From Neorhizobium tomejilense (lineage in GTDB: Bacteria; Pseudomonadota; Alphaproteobacteria; Rhizobiales; Rhizobiaceae), in contig PVBG01000006.1 in NCBI GenBank assembly GCA_002968845.1, forward strand, positions 1 to 64,000: 64,000 bases of DNA, read 5' to 3'. Below are positions 9,266 through 16,993 of the stretch, one piece after another. Numbering within the stretch: position 1 is the first letter of the stretch; every line of letters begins with the position of its first letter. The notes beneath the pieces were generated by a model that made no database searches, was not told the DNA's origin, and saw nothing but the letters and a program-made list of their open reading frames with translations. The translations under genes were made by a program, and so were the position numbers.

Positions 9266-9493
9266 ATGAAGACTTCCATCTCCGCTATCGCCGCCATGAT
9301 CGCTGCCGCTTCCTTCGGAGGCTCGGCTCTCGCCGACGGCGACTATTTTGAAGGCACCTCGAAGACGCATGCTTCCGCCCGGGTCAACGGCGGCAATGTG
9401 GACGACGTCCGCACCGGCAGCATCCAGATCCGCGACACCGATCGCCAGGAAAGCCAGTCGATCTTCGGCAACACGAGCCGCGACAACCGCTAA
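9266..9493 (+). CDS. small exported protein, paralogue 2, unknown function
   Basis: A 75-residue tandem paralogue of the gene at 8950. The signal peptide spans residues 1-23 (MKTSISAIAAM onward, cleavage after SALA). The mature protein begins DGDYFEGTSKT, contains DDVRTGSIQIRD and ends GNTSRDNR. ATG 9266 is preceded by GAAAGGACTAGGACA, a better ribosome binding site than that of paralogue 1. The mature chains are only partly alike outside the three shared motifs, so the duplication is not recent. No known domain. Confidence 0.75.
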   Translation: MKTSISAIAAMIAAASFGGSALADGDYFEGTSKTHASARVNGGNVDDVRTGSIQIRDTDRQESQSIFGNTSRDNR

Positions 9494-9656
9494 GCCGTCG
9501 CGCATGAGAACCAAGGCTCCAAGGGCCTTCGTTCAGTAGACCATCTTGTGAATGCGATGGTGCAGGGAGAGCAGCGGCAGACCCGGCGCTCTCCCACCGC
9601 CTTTTTCAGAACCCTCCAATAACTTTCCCGCCAGGATCTAGCCATCAGACCCGTCT

Positions 9657-9680
9657 CGATATATCCAATGCGATATATTG
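9657..9680. promoter_or_regulatory. candidate ModE-type operator upstream of modB
   Basis: ATATAT at 9659-9664 and ATATAT at 9673-9678 flank an 8-bp spacer. The core ATATCCAA-N4-ATAT is the same as in the palindrome before modA (7811-7836). It ends about 30 bp before the preferred modB TTG start (9708). It also covers an alternative TTG at 9678, which argues against that earlier start. Confidence 0.5.
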
Positions 9681-9707
9681 CATCGCGGCTATGGATGGGA
9701 TCGGCGT

Positions 9708-10409
9708 TTGGACTGGCTGGCATTGAGCGATGAGGAATGGACCGCGATCAGGCTCAGCCTGAAGGTTTCCGCCGTCGCCATGATCGTCAGCCTGCCGTTC
9801 GGTCTTCTCGTCGCCTACCTGCTTGCCCGCGGAAGATTCTGGGGCAAGTCGATCCTGAACGGCGTCGTCCACCTGCCGCTTATCCTGCCACCGGTCGTCA
9901 CCGGCTTTCTGCTGCTGATATTGTTCGGGCGACGCGGGGTCATCGGTGCCTTTCTCAACGAATATCTCGGCATCGTCCTCTCCTTCCGCTGGACGGGTGC
10001 AGCACTTGCCTGCGGCGTCATGGGCTTTCCGCTGATGGTACGGTCCATCCGGCTGTCGATCGAATCCGTCGACCGCAAGCTGGAAGAGGCGGCCGGCACG
10101 CTCGGCGCCGGACCCACCTGGGTTTTCATCACCGTGACGCTGCCGCTCATCCTGCCAGGCGTGATCGCTGGCATGATCCTCGCATTTGCCAAGGCGATGG
10201 GCGAGTTCGGCGCGACGATCACCTTCGTCTCCAATATTCCCGGTGAAACCCAGACCCTTTCGGCAGCCATCTACACGTTTACGCAGGTGCCGGGCGGCGA
10301 TGCCGGGGCGATGCGGCTGACGCTGGTCGCGATCGCCATCTCGTTTGCAGCGCTTCTCGCCTCGGAGTTCCTGGCCTATCTGGTCGGCAAGAGGGTTGAT
10401 ATCGAATGA
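9708..10409 (+). CDS. modB: molybdate ABC transporter permease
   Basis: An inner-membrane permease of about 233 residues with roughly five membrane segments. It begins [20 protein letters not shown], the normal ModB start, from TTG 9708. TTG 9678 is also open but lies in the putative operator. The EAA loop that contacts the ATPase reads [20 protein letters not shown], and [20 protein letters not shown] is the ModB signature just after it. It overlaps modC by 4 bp (ATGA), so the two are translationally coupled. Confidence 0.92.
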   Translation: MDWLALSDEEWTAIRLSLKVSAVAMIVSLPFGLLVAYLLARGRFWGKSILNGVVHLPLILPPVVTGFLLLILFGRRGVIGAFLNEYLGIVLSFRWTGAALACGVMGFPLMVRSIRLSIESVDRKLEEAAGTLGAGPTWVFITVTLPLILPGVIAGMILAFAKAMGEFGATITFVSNIPGETQTLSAAIYTFTQVPGGDAGAMRLTLVAIAISFAALLASEFLAYLVGKRVDIE

Positions 10410-11467
10410 CCCTCGTCGTTATGGCACGGCAGACTCTGGGAGAGTTTGTCCTCGACGCGGGCTTCACCTCGGATGGCGGCGTGACCGCACTGTTCGGGTC
10501 TTCGGGCTCCGGCAAGACGTCGCTGGTGCGGGTGATCGCGGGGCTGTCGAAGCCGGATCACGGGCGGCTGGTGGTTGATGGCGAAACGCTGTTCGACACC
10601 GAAAGCGGCATTTTCGTGCCAAAGCACAAACGACGTTTCGGCTACGTCTTCCAGGAAAGCCGGCTTTTCCCGCACCTCTCGGTGCGTCAGAACCTTGCCT
10701 ATGGCCGCTGGTTCGCACCCAAGACCACGCAGCCGGAAGATTTCGATCGGATTGTCGAACTGCTGGGCATCGGCCTGTTGCTGGAGCGGCGGCCGGGGAA
10801 GCTTTCAGGCGGCGAAAAACAGCGCGTCGCGATCGGCCGGGCGTTGCTCTCCGCTCCGCGTCTCCTTCTGATGGATGAGCCGCTCGCCGCGCTCGACGAC
10901 CTGCGCAAGGCCGAGATCCTGCCTTATCTCGAGCGCCTGCGCGACGAAACCTCGACACCGATCGTCTATGTCAGCCATTCGGTCTCGGAGGTGGCGCGGC
11001 TTGCCGACAAGGTGGTGATAATGAAGGAGGGCCGGGTCGAGGCCGTCGGCACGCCGTCGGAAGTCCTCTCTATGCCTTCGGCGGATCGCCGCGATGCCGG
11101 CGCGGTGCTGACCGGCACGGTCGAGACGATCGATATCCCGCACCGGCTGGCGACGATCCGGCTGTCGCAGGCGCAGATCGTGGTGCCCAACGCGCATGCC
11201 GAAGAAGGTCGGAGCGTCCGCGTGCATATCCCCGAACGGGACGTCATGGTCGCCACCCGGCGGCCGGAAGGCCTGAGCGCCCTCAACATCCTTGACGGCA
11301 TGATCGCCGCGATCGAGCCGGACGGGGACGGCATGGCCCGCATCCACATTCGCTGCGGCGGAGATACCGTGCTCGCCCGCATCACCGCACTTTCCGTCGA
11401 ACGGCTCGACCTGAAGCTGGAAAAGCCGGTTTTTGCCGTGATAAAGACAGTGGCGCTGGAACGGTAG
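10406..11467 (+). CDS. modC: molybdate ABC transporter ATP-binding protein
   Basis: A 353-residue cytoplasmic ATPase of the molybdate importer. Walker A is GSSGSGKTS at residues 31-39, the ABC signature is [15 protein letters not shown], and Walker B is [12 protein letters not shown] followed by the [15 protein letters not shown] switch region. The C-terminal 100 residues (after [13 protein letters not shown]) form the Mo-pterin/TOBE-like regulatory domain found in ModC. The start overlaps the modB stop. No modE or mop gene follows; a toxin-antitoxin pair does. Confidence 0.92.
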   Translation: MTLVVMARQTLGEFVLDAGFTSDGGVTALFGSSGSGKTSLVRVIAGLSKPDHGRLVVDGETLFDTESGIFVPKHKRRFGYVFQESRLFPHLSVRQNLAYGRWFAPKTTQPEDFDRIVELLGIGLLLERRPGKLSGGEKQRVAIGRALLSAPRLLLMDEPLAALDDLRKAEILPYLERLRDETSTPIVYVSHSVSEVARLADKVVIMKEGRVEAVGTPSEVLSMPSADRRDAGAVLTGTVETIDIPHRLATIRLSQAQIVVPNAHAEEGRSVRVHIPERDVMVATRRPEGLSALNILDGMIAAIEPDGDGMARIHIRCGGDTVLARITALSVERLDLKLEKPVFAVIKTVALER

Positions 11468-11509
11468 GCGGGCATTGATCTTACGTCGACTGTGAACTAT
11501 AGATTACAT

Positions 11510-11800
11510 ATGATCGAAATTCGCAAGACGGCAACCTTTTCAAAATGGTTCAGCGAACTTCGGGACCATAACGCCCGAATGCGAATAGTTACGCGCATTC
11601 GCCGCATGGAAATTGGCAATCTTGGCGATGTGAAGCCAGTCGGCGAAGGCGTCAGCGAGGCGCGTATTACCTACGGTCCTGGCTACCGGCTCTATTTCAT
11701 CCAACAGGGCCAGGAAATCATCATCTTGCTCTGTGGCGGAGACAAGAGCACCCAAAGCAGGGACATCGCTTCGGCAAAACAGATGGCGAAGGAGATATGA
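11510..11800 (+). CDS. RelE/ParE-superfamily toxin, HigB-like (Gp49 type)
   Basis: A toxin of about 96 residues, starting MIEIRKTATFSKWFSEL at ATG 11510. The short RelE fold is recognisable: helical start with RIVTRIRRMEIGNLGDVKPV, then the core strands VSEARITYGPGYRLYFIQQG and IILLCGGDKSTQSRDI. These are hallmarks of the addiction-module killer proteins annotated HigB/Gp49-like, which cleave ribosome-bound mRNA. The stop overlaps the antitoxin start (ATGA at 11797). Toxin-first order is typical of higBA. An upstream in-frame ATG-less extension was not used. Confidence 0.85.
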   Translation: MIEIRKTATFSKWFSELRDHNARMRIVTRIRRMEIGNLGDVKPVGEGVSEARITYGPGYRLYFIQQGQEIIILLCGGDKSTQSRDIASAKQMAKEI

Positions 11801-12099
11801 CAGTGCCTATTGAAACGACGAAATGGGACGTTCAGGACTACCTGAAGACGCCCGAAGCGCGCGTTGCTTATCTCGAAGCAGCTTTCGAGGACGGGGATCC
11901 GAAACTTATCTCGATCGCCCTTGGCGATGTTGCCCGCTCCATGGGCATGACCAATGTCGCCAAGGAAGCGGGCATTACCCGCGAGGCGCTCTACAAGGCG
12001 CTGAGCGATAAGGGAGATCCGAAGCTCTCCACGTTGCTCGGTGTCTTGAAGGCCCTCGGACTCCGAGTCACGGTGGTTTCCACCAACGAAGCCGCATAG
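11797..12099 (+). CDS. HigA-like antitoxin with HTH (addiction module antidote)
   Basis: A 100-residue antitoxin. The N-terminal half (TTKWDVQDYLKTPEARVAYL) would bind the toxin. The C-terminal half is an XRE-like helix-turn-helix with SMGMTNVAKEAGITREALYK and STLLGVLKALGLRV, characteristic of the antidote family paired with Gp49-like toxins. It overlaps the toxin gene by 4 bp. By family precedent it represses its own operon; an operator in the short upstream gap was not identified. Confidence 0.85.
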   Translation: MTVPIETTKWDVQDYLKTPEARVAYLEAAFEDGDPKLISIALGDVARSMGMTNVAKEAGITREALYKALSDKGDPKLSTLLGVLKALGLRVTVVSTNEAA

Positions 12100-12127
12100 G
12101 CTCCGGCCTCAGCAGACGGCAGAACGA

Positions 12128-12139
12128 TTCTTCGAAGAA
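12128..12139. promoter_or_regulatory. 12-bp CG-centred palindrome, candidate LacI-type operator
   Basis: TTCTTCGAAGAA is a perfect palindrome with the central CG typical of LacI/GalR operators. It lies 150 bp before the substrate-binding-protein gene that opens the operon ending in a LacI fusion. It is the best operator candidate in the gap 12100-12287. It is short enough to occur by chance. Confidence 0.3.
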
Positions 12140-12287
12140 ATTTTGCACACGCGTACATTTTGTCATCCGGGTGTTAAGGAGCCCCGCTAGACCGCTTCCT
12201 GTTGATGATCTTCAGCGCTTCCGCAGCCTCGGCCGACAGGTCTTTCAGGGTTCGGAAGAAGCCATTTCGCTCTTCGGGGAGTAAACC

Positions 12288-13634
12288 ATGACTGTTCTTC
12301 CGATACTCAAGTCCGCCACGCTCGCGGCCGTTCTCCTGGCCTCGACCGCTGTCTTCGCGTCCGCCAAGGATGTCACCATTTCCGTCTGGTCCGGCGGTTC
12401 CGGGCCGAACGACAACTACCGCACCGATGCATTCGATATCGCAGCCGATATTCTCGAGCGTGAAGCCGCCATCCGCGGCCAGCAGCTCAACATCATCGTC
12501 CAGAAGACGCCCTATTCCGGCTGGGAAGACTTCAAGCAGGCCCTGACGCTGGCCGCCGAAGCCAAGAAGGCTCCGAACATCGTCGCCACCGGCCATGAAG
12601 ACATCGGCCCATGGGCGCAGGCCGGCCTCATCGTTCCGGTCGAGAAGTTCATCGACCTCGACAGCTGGCCGATCAGCGACATCTATCCGAACCTGATGGA
12701 GATCACCTCCTTCAATGGTAGCGTCTACGGCATCCCGCAGGACGCCGAATCCCGCCCGTTCTTCTTCTGGAAGCCTTACATGAAGGCGATCGGCTATTCG
12801 GATGCCGATATCGAGGCCCTGCCGGCCAAGGTCGAAAAGGGCGAATATACGCTCAAGAACGTGCTCGAAGACGCCAAGAAGATGCAGGACAAGGGCCTCG
12901 TCCAGGCTGGCTACGGCTTTTATCCGCGCACCAATAACGGCCCGGACTACTGGCAGTTCTACACGTCCTTCGGCGGCGTGATGGAAGAGGAAGGCAAGCT
13001 CGTCTTCGACAAGGCCGCGATGAAGCGCACCTACCAGTATTTCGCCGATCTCGTGAAGGCCGGCGTCACCAAGAAGAACCATGTCGGCATGCCGGGCGAC
13101 CAGTGGTGGAAGGAAGTTGCCACCGGTAAGGCCGGCATCTGGCACGGCGGCACCTGGCATTATGCCCGCCTCGTCAACCAGGAAGGCCTGAAGGACTTCT
13201 TCACCAACGTCCAGTTCACGCTGGTACCGGGCGGCGAGGGCGGCAAGGCCAACACGCTGACCCATCCGCTCGCTTACCTGCTGATGGCCGGCCATACCGA
13301 AGAAGAAAGCCAGATCGCGGCCGACCTGATCAAGATCGCCTCCGAGCCGCGCATCAATGCGCTGCATGCGATCAAGTCCGCCCATCTCGGCATCTCGCCT
13401 TCCGAAACCAAGGTCGACCTCTATGCGGCCGATCGCTGGGCTTCGGAAGCCACCGAACGCCTTCTGCCGCATGCCAACGCCATGCCGAACAATGCCGATT
13501 TCGGCAAGTACTGGACGATCATGTGGAAGAACTTCGAAGCCTCCTGGACGGGCGCCAAGACCGCCGATGCCGCGGTCAACGATGCCGAAGCCGAGCTGAA
13601 GTCGACGCTCGGCGCGGCGATCATCATCCGCTGA
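12288..13634 (+). CDS. sugar-type ABC transporter substrate-binding protein
   Basis: A 448-residue periplasmic binding protein of the family-1 carbohydrate type. The signal peptide covers residues 1-26 (ends VFASA). The mature start KDVTISVWSGGSGPNDNYRT and the later VYGIPQDAESRPFFFWKPY are typical, as is the hinge region MPGDQWWKEVATGKAGIWHG. It opens a same-strand run of two permeases, an ATPase, a GDPD-LacI fusion and an inositol-monophosphatase homologue. From that context I infer a glycerophosphodiester or similar phosphorylated polyol as ligand. The sequence alone supports only a carbohydrate-class ligand. Confidence 0.85.
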   Translation: MTVLPILKSATLAAVLLASTAVFASAKDVTISVWSGGSGPNDNYRTDAFDIAADILEREAAIRGQQLNIIVQKTPYSGWEDFKQALTLAAEAKKAPNIVATGHEDIGPWAQAGLIVPVEKFIDLDSWPISDIYPNLMEITSFNGSVYGIPQDAESRPFFFWKPYMKAIGYSDADIEALPAKVEKGEYTLKNVLEDAKKMQDKGLVQAGYGFYPRTNNGPDYWQFYTSFGGVMEEEGKLVFDKAAMKRTYQYFADLVKAGVTKKNHVGMPGDQWWKEVATGKAGIWHGGTWHYARLVNQEGLKDFFTNVQFTLVPGGEGGKANTLTHPLAYLLMAGHTEEESQIAADLIKIASEPRINALHAIKSAHLGISPSETKVDLYAADRWASEATERLLPHANAMPNNADFGKYWTIMWKNFEASWTGAKTADAAVNDAEAELKSTLGAAIIIR

Positions 13635-13710
13635 TGCCAGGCGACTTATCCTGCTCGGACAGGGCGGGATAAATCGTGGACTATCCGGGCGAAACTCCTC
13701 GCCCCGAATT

Positions 13711-13737
13711 GTGGGCGGCGATCACTCCGCCGCCCAC
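13711..13737 (+). other. strong intercistronic hairpin between binding-protein and permease genes
   Basis: GTGGGCGGCG (13711-13720) and CGCCGCCCAC (13728-13737) form a perfect 10-bp stem with a 7-base loop and no U-tract. Such hairpins after binding-protein genes commonly protect the upstream mRNA and lower expression of the membrane components. Position and structure are seen; the role is inferred. Confidence 0.6.
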
Positions 13738-13765
13738 ACCCCATCCGTCTCCCAAGGCTTCACCC

Positions 13766-15067
13766 ATGCGAACGTCACGAACGCTCGGACTGGTGATGAT
13801 CGCGCCCGCCGCGGTCATGATCTTCCTGTTCTTCCTGATGCCGGTCGTCCTGACCGCCATCTTCGCCATGACCAACATGACCACCGCGACCGGCATTTCC
13901 GGCGGCGCCTGGCAGGTCACGCAAGGCGCCATCAACCGCCTGAAGGCAGATATGCCGGACCTTGCGGGCGGCATTGCCGAGCCGCGCTTCGTCATCGACG
14001 AGGAGGGACTTGCAGCCCTTGAAGCCCTGAAGCTCAAGGCAGGTTTCAGCACCGAACTGCGCGCCAGCCACATGGGCGAGGTTTTTCCCTCCCGTCGCGA
14101 GGCTGAACGCATGATCAAGGCGCTGAAGGACCGGCCCTCGACCCGCGAGGTCAAGCAGATTTCCGACCTCTTCAACCGCTCGGTTCTGAATACCCGGTTC
14201 GAGACCCGTGACGGACTGATGGCGAGCCTCAAGAAGCTCGGCTTCACGCTGACGCCGGCCGAACAGGAGACGGTCGCCACGGCCACCTATACCGGCTGGG
14301 TATGGACGACGGAAAATTTCAGGATCATCGGCAACTCGCCGGACATGGCGCAGATCTTCCTCAACACCGCCTTCTACGTCTCGGTGACGCTGCTCTTGTT
14401 CAACGTCAGCTACGCGCTCTTCCTCGCCATCACCACCCACTACATGCCGGCTTCGACCGCATCCATCTTCCGCGCCATCTGGCTGCTGCCGCGCATCACG
14501 CCGGTGGTCATCTACGTGCTGATGTGGAAATGGCTGACCTGGGACAGCGGCTTCATCTCGATGTTCATGGGCCAGTTCGGATATCCGGCGAAAAACTACC
14601 TGCTCGACAGCGCCTACAACGCCTGGTTCTTCGTGATCCTGATCAACGGCTTCATCGGCGCTTCGATGGGCATGCTGGTCTTCTCTTCCGCGATCAAGGC
14701 GATCCCGCAGACGCAGTTCCATGCAAGCGAGGTGGATGGCGCCAGCCGCTGGCAACAGGTCCGCCACGTCATCCTGCCGCAGCTTCGCTGGCCGATCCTG
14801 TTCGTCACCTGCTACCAGACCCTGTCGCTGCTCGCTTCCTTCAACGAAATCCTCCTCTCGACCCGCGGCGGGCCGGGGCGGGCGACCGAAGTATGGTCGC
14901 TCGCCGCCTACCACACCGCGCTCAACAACTATACCGGCAACCTGGAATATGGGCTGGGCGCTGCCATGGCGCTGGTGCTGGTGGTTGTCGGCATCGTCCT
15001 GTCGCTCATCTACCTGCGCATCTTCCGTTACGATACGCTGATCTCCAAGCCGCTGATCGAGGATTGA
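13766..15067 (+). CDS. ABC transporter permease, MalF-like with large periplasmic insert
   Basis: A permease of about 433 residues, start MRTSRTLGLVMIAPAAVMIF at ATG 13766; an earlier in-frame start would add a proline-rich stretch spanning the hairpin. After the first membrane helix comes an insert of about 150 hydrophilic residues (roughly 40-190). The five remaining helices and the EAA loop (SEVDGASRWQQVRHVILPQL) follow. The insert resembles in position the P2 loop of MalF, which contacts the binding protein. It partners the permease at 15070 to form the transmembrane heterodimer. Confidence 0.85.
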   Translation: MRTSRTLGLVMIAPAAVMIFLFFLMPVVLTAIFAMTNMTTATGISGGAWQVTQGAINRLKADMPDLAGGIAEPRFVIDEEGLAALEALKLKAGFSTELRASHMGEVFPSRREAERMIKALKDRPSTREVKQISDLFNRSVLNTRFETRDGLMASLKKLGFTLTPAEQETVATATYTGWVWTTENFRIIGNSPDMAQIFLNTAFYVSVTLLLFNVSYALFLAITTHYMPASTASIFRAIWLLPRITPVVIYVLMWKWLTWDSGFISMFMGQFGYPAKNYLLDSAYNAWFFVILINGFIGASMGMLVFSSAIKAIPQTQFHASEVDGASRWQQVRHVILPQLRWPILFVTCYQTLSLLASFNEILLSTRGGPGRATEVWSLAAYHTALNNYTGNLEYGLGAAMALVLVVVGIVLSLIYLRIFRYDTLISKPLIED

Positions 15068-15069
15068 GC

Positions 15070-15927
15070 ATGGCCGAAAAACCGCAAATCTCGTCCAACA
15101 CCACCTCGGCGAATTTCTCGAGCCTCCCGGTGATCCTGCTGCTCGGCCTTTTCAGCCTGCCGCTGCTGGTGATGTATGCCTATCTCTTCATCGACACGAT
15201 CAGCGACACCGAGGCCGGCTCGCTGATCCCGAACGAGTTCACGCTGCGCCACTGGAGTTTCCTCTGGGAGACCAAGGCCGGCAAGCCGAACATCTGGCTC
15301 GTCACGCTCAACACCTTCATCTTCGCAAGCTGCATCACCGGCGTCATCCTCACGGTCTCGTCGATGGCGGGTTACGTGCTGTCGCGCCTCAACGTGCCGG
15401 CACGCGGCTTTTTCCTCGCCGGCGTCATGGTGCTGCATGCCTTCCCGTCGGTGACGCTGATCATCGCCATCTTCATCGTGCTGCAGTGGATCGGTCTCTA
15501 CAATTCGCTGATAGGGGTGATCCTGGTGAAGGCGGCGGTCGAGCTTCCGCTCGGCATCTGGTTGATGAAGGGGTTCTACGACACCGTGCCCTGGGAAATC
15601 GAGATGGCCGGCACCGTCGACGGCGCCTCGCGCTTCACGGTCTGGCGCCGGCTCGTGCTGCCGCAGATCAAACCAGCGGTGATGGCACTTGGCCTCTTTT
15701 CCTTCCTCACCGGCTGGAGCGAGTTCATCATGCCGCAGGTGCTGGCGCCGGGCGCGAAAGTGCAGGTCCTGTCGGTCTATCTGGCGGGCCTGATCATCGA
15801 CGACAACAACTTCGATTTCGGCACCTTCAAGGCCGTCGGCGTCTTCTACGTCGTGCCGGTGCTGATCCTCTATGTCTTCTTCCAGAAGCATCTCATGAAC
15901 ATCTATGGCGGAGGCACTAAGGGCTGA
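15070..15927 (+). CDS. ABC transporter permease, MalG-like
   Basis: A 285-residue inner-membrane permease with six predicted helices. The C-terminal third carries the EAA loop (AGTVDGASRFTVWRRLVLPQ), where the ATPase docks. Segments TLRHWSFLW and FTHLTLNTF-type positions typical of CUT1 permeases are present (VTLNTFIFASCITGVILT). The start ATG 15070 follows the previous stop by two bases, and its own stop overlaps the ATPase ATG (TGATG). It pairs with the MalF-like subunit. Confidence 0.88.
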   Translation: MAEKPQISSNTTSANFSSLPVILLLGLFSLPLLVMYAYLFIDTISDTEAGSLIPNEFTLRHWSFLWETKAGKPNIWLVTLNTFIFASCITGVILTVSSMAGYVLSRLNVPARGFFLAGVMVLHAFPSVTLIIAIFIVLQWIGLYNSLIGVILVKAAVELPLGIWLMKGFYDTVPWEIEMAGTVDGASRFTVWRRLVLPQIKPAVMALGLFSFLTGWSEFIMPQVLAPGAKVQVLSVYLAGLIIDDNNFDFGTFKAVGVFYVVPVLILYVFFQKHLMNIYGGGTKG

Positions 15928-16982
15928 TGCGTATACTGCTCGACAAGTTTTCCAAGAGTTTCGGCTCCACCAAGGTCATCGAGGACATGGATCTCGAAGT
16001 GGGTTCCGGCGAAATGCTGGCGCTGCTCGGGCCTTCCGGCTGCGGCAAGTCGACGACGCTGTTTGCCGTCTGCGGCATTCATCGGCCGACCTCGGGCCGC
16101 ATCATGTTCGGCGACCGGGACGTCACCCATCTGCCGAGCCAGGAGCGCAATGTCGGCGTCGTCTTCCAGTCCTATGCGCTTTATCCGCATATGACGGTGG
16201 AGGAAAATATCGGCTTCCCGCTGATGGTGAAGCGGGTCGCCTCCGCCGATATCAGGAAGCAGGTCGCGGATATCGCGGCGCTGGTCCATATCGAAGATCT
16301 CCTCGGGCGGCGCCCGGCGCAGCTTTCCGGCGGCCAGCAGCAGCGCGTGGCGCTCGCCCGCGCCCTGATCCGCCGCCCGGACGTGCTGCTTCTCGACGAA
16401 CCGCTCGCCAATCTCGACGCCAAGCTCCGCCTCGAAATGCGCTCGGAAATCCGGCGGCTGCAGAAGGAAACCGGCATCACGGCCATCCTTGTCACCCATG
16501 ACCAGGTCGAGGCGATGTCGATGTGCGACCGCATCGCCATCATGAAATCGGGCGAGATCATCCAGATCGCTACGCCGTCGCAGATGTATAACGATCCGCG
16601 CACGTCCTTCGTCGCCAGCTTCCTCGGCAATCCGCCGATCTCCTTCCTCAAGGGCCAGGCCCACCAGGGAGCTTTCGTGCTCGGCGGAAGCGGCTTGCGC
16701 CTGCCGCTCGCTACCCTGGCCGGCATTCCGGACGGAACCGCGCTCAGCCTTGGCGTCCGCCCGGAGCATTTCGGGACAGCGGGCGGTGTGCCCGTCGAAG
16801 GCAAGGTCGTGTTTGCGGAAACGCAAGGCCGCGAAAACCTCTACGACGTCGTTCTGCCGGACGGTTCCGTGCTGCGCTCGATCCAGCCGGTGCGCGACGA
16901 CGTGAAGCCGGGCGACAGCGTGCGCTGGAACCTCGACAGCGCCTCGACCTTCGTTTTCGCCGAAGACGGACAGAGATTGTGA
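15927..16982 (+). CDS. ABC transporter ATP-binding protein (UgpC/MalK type)
   Basis: A 351-residue ATPase. Walker A is GPSGCGKST at residues 35-43, the signature [16 protein letters not shown], Walker B LLLDEPLANLD, and the His switch lies in AILVTHDQVEAMSMCDR. The C-terminal region (after LGNPPISFLKGQ) is a TOBE-type regulatory domain as in UgpC/MalK. UgpC serves glycerol-3-phosphate and glycerophosphodiester uptake, which agrees with the downstream phosphodiesterase domain, but the ATPase itself does not fix specificity. Overlaps the upstream permease by one base. Confidence 0.9.
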   Translation: MRILLDKFSKSFGSTKVIEDMDLEVGSGEMLALLGPSGCGKSTTLFAVCGIHRPTSGRIMFGDRDVTHLPSQERNVGVVFQSYALYPHMTVEENIGFPLMVKRVASADIRKQVADIAALVHIEDLLGRRPAQLSGGQQQRVALARALIRRPDVLLLDEPLANLDAKLRLEMRSEIRRLQKETGITAILVTHDQVEAMSMCDRIAIMKSGEIIQIATPSQMYNDPRTSFVASFLGNPPISFLKGQAHQGAFVLGGSGLRLPLATLAGIPDGTALSLGVRPEHFGTAGGVPVEGKVVFAETQGRENLYDVVLPDGSVLRSIQPVRDDVKPGDSVRWNLDSASTFVFAEDGQRL

Positions 16983-16993
16983 CGGAGGCTTTG

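Noticed and set aside
12174-13472. A 432-codon minus-strand open frame opposite the sugar-type binding protein
   Set aside because: Shadow frame; the plus-strand product has a signal peptide and family motifs.
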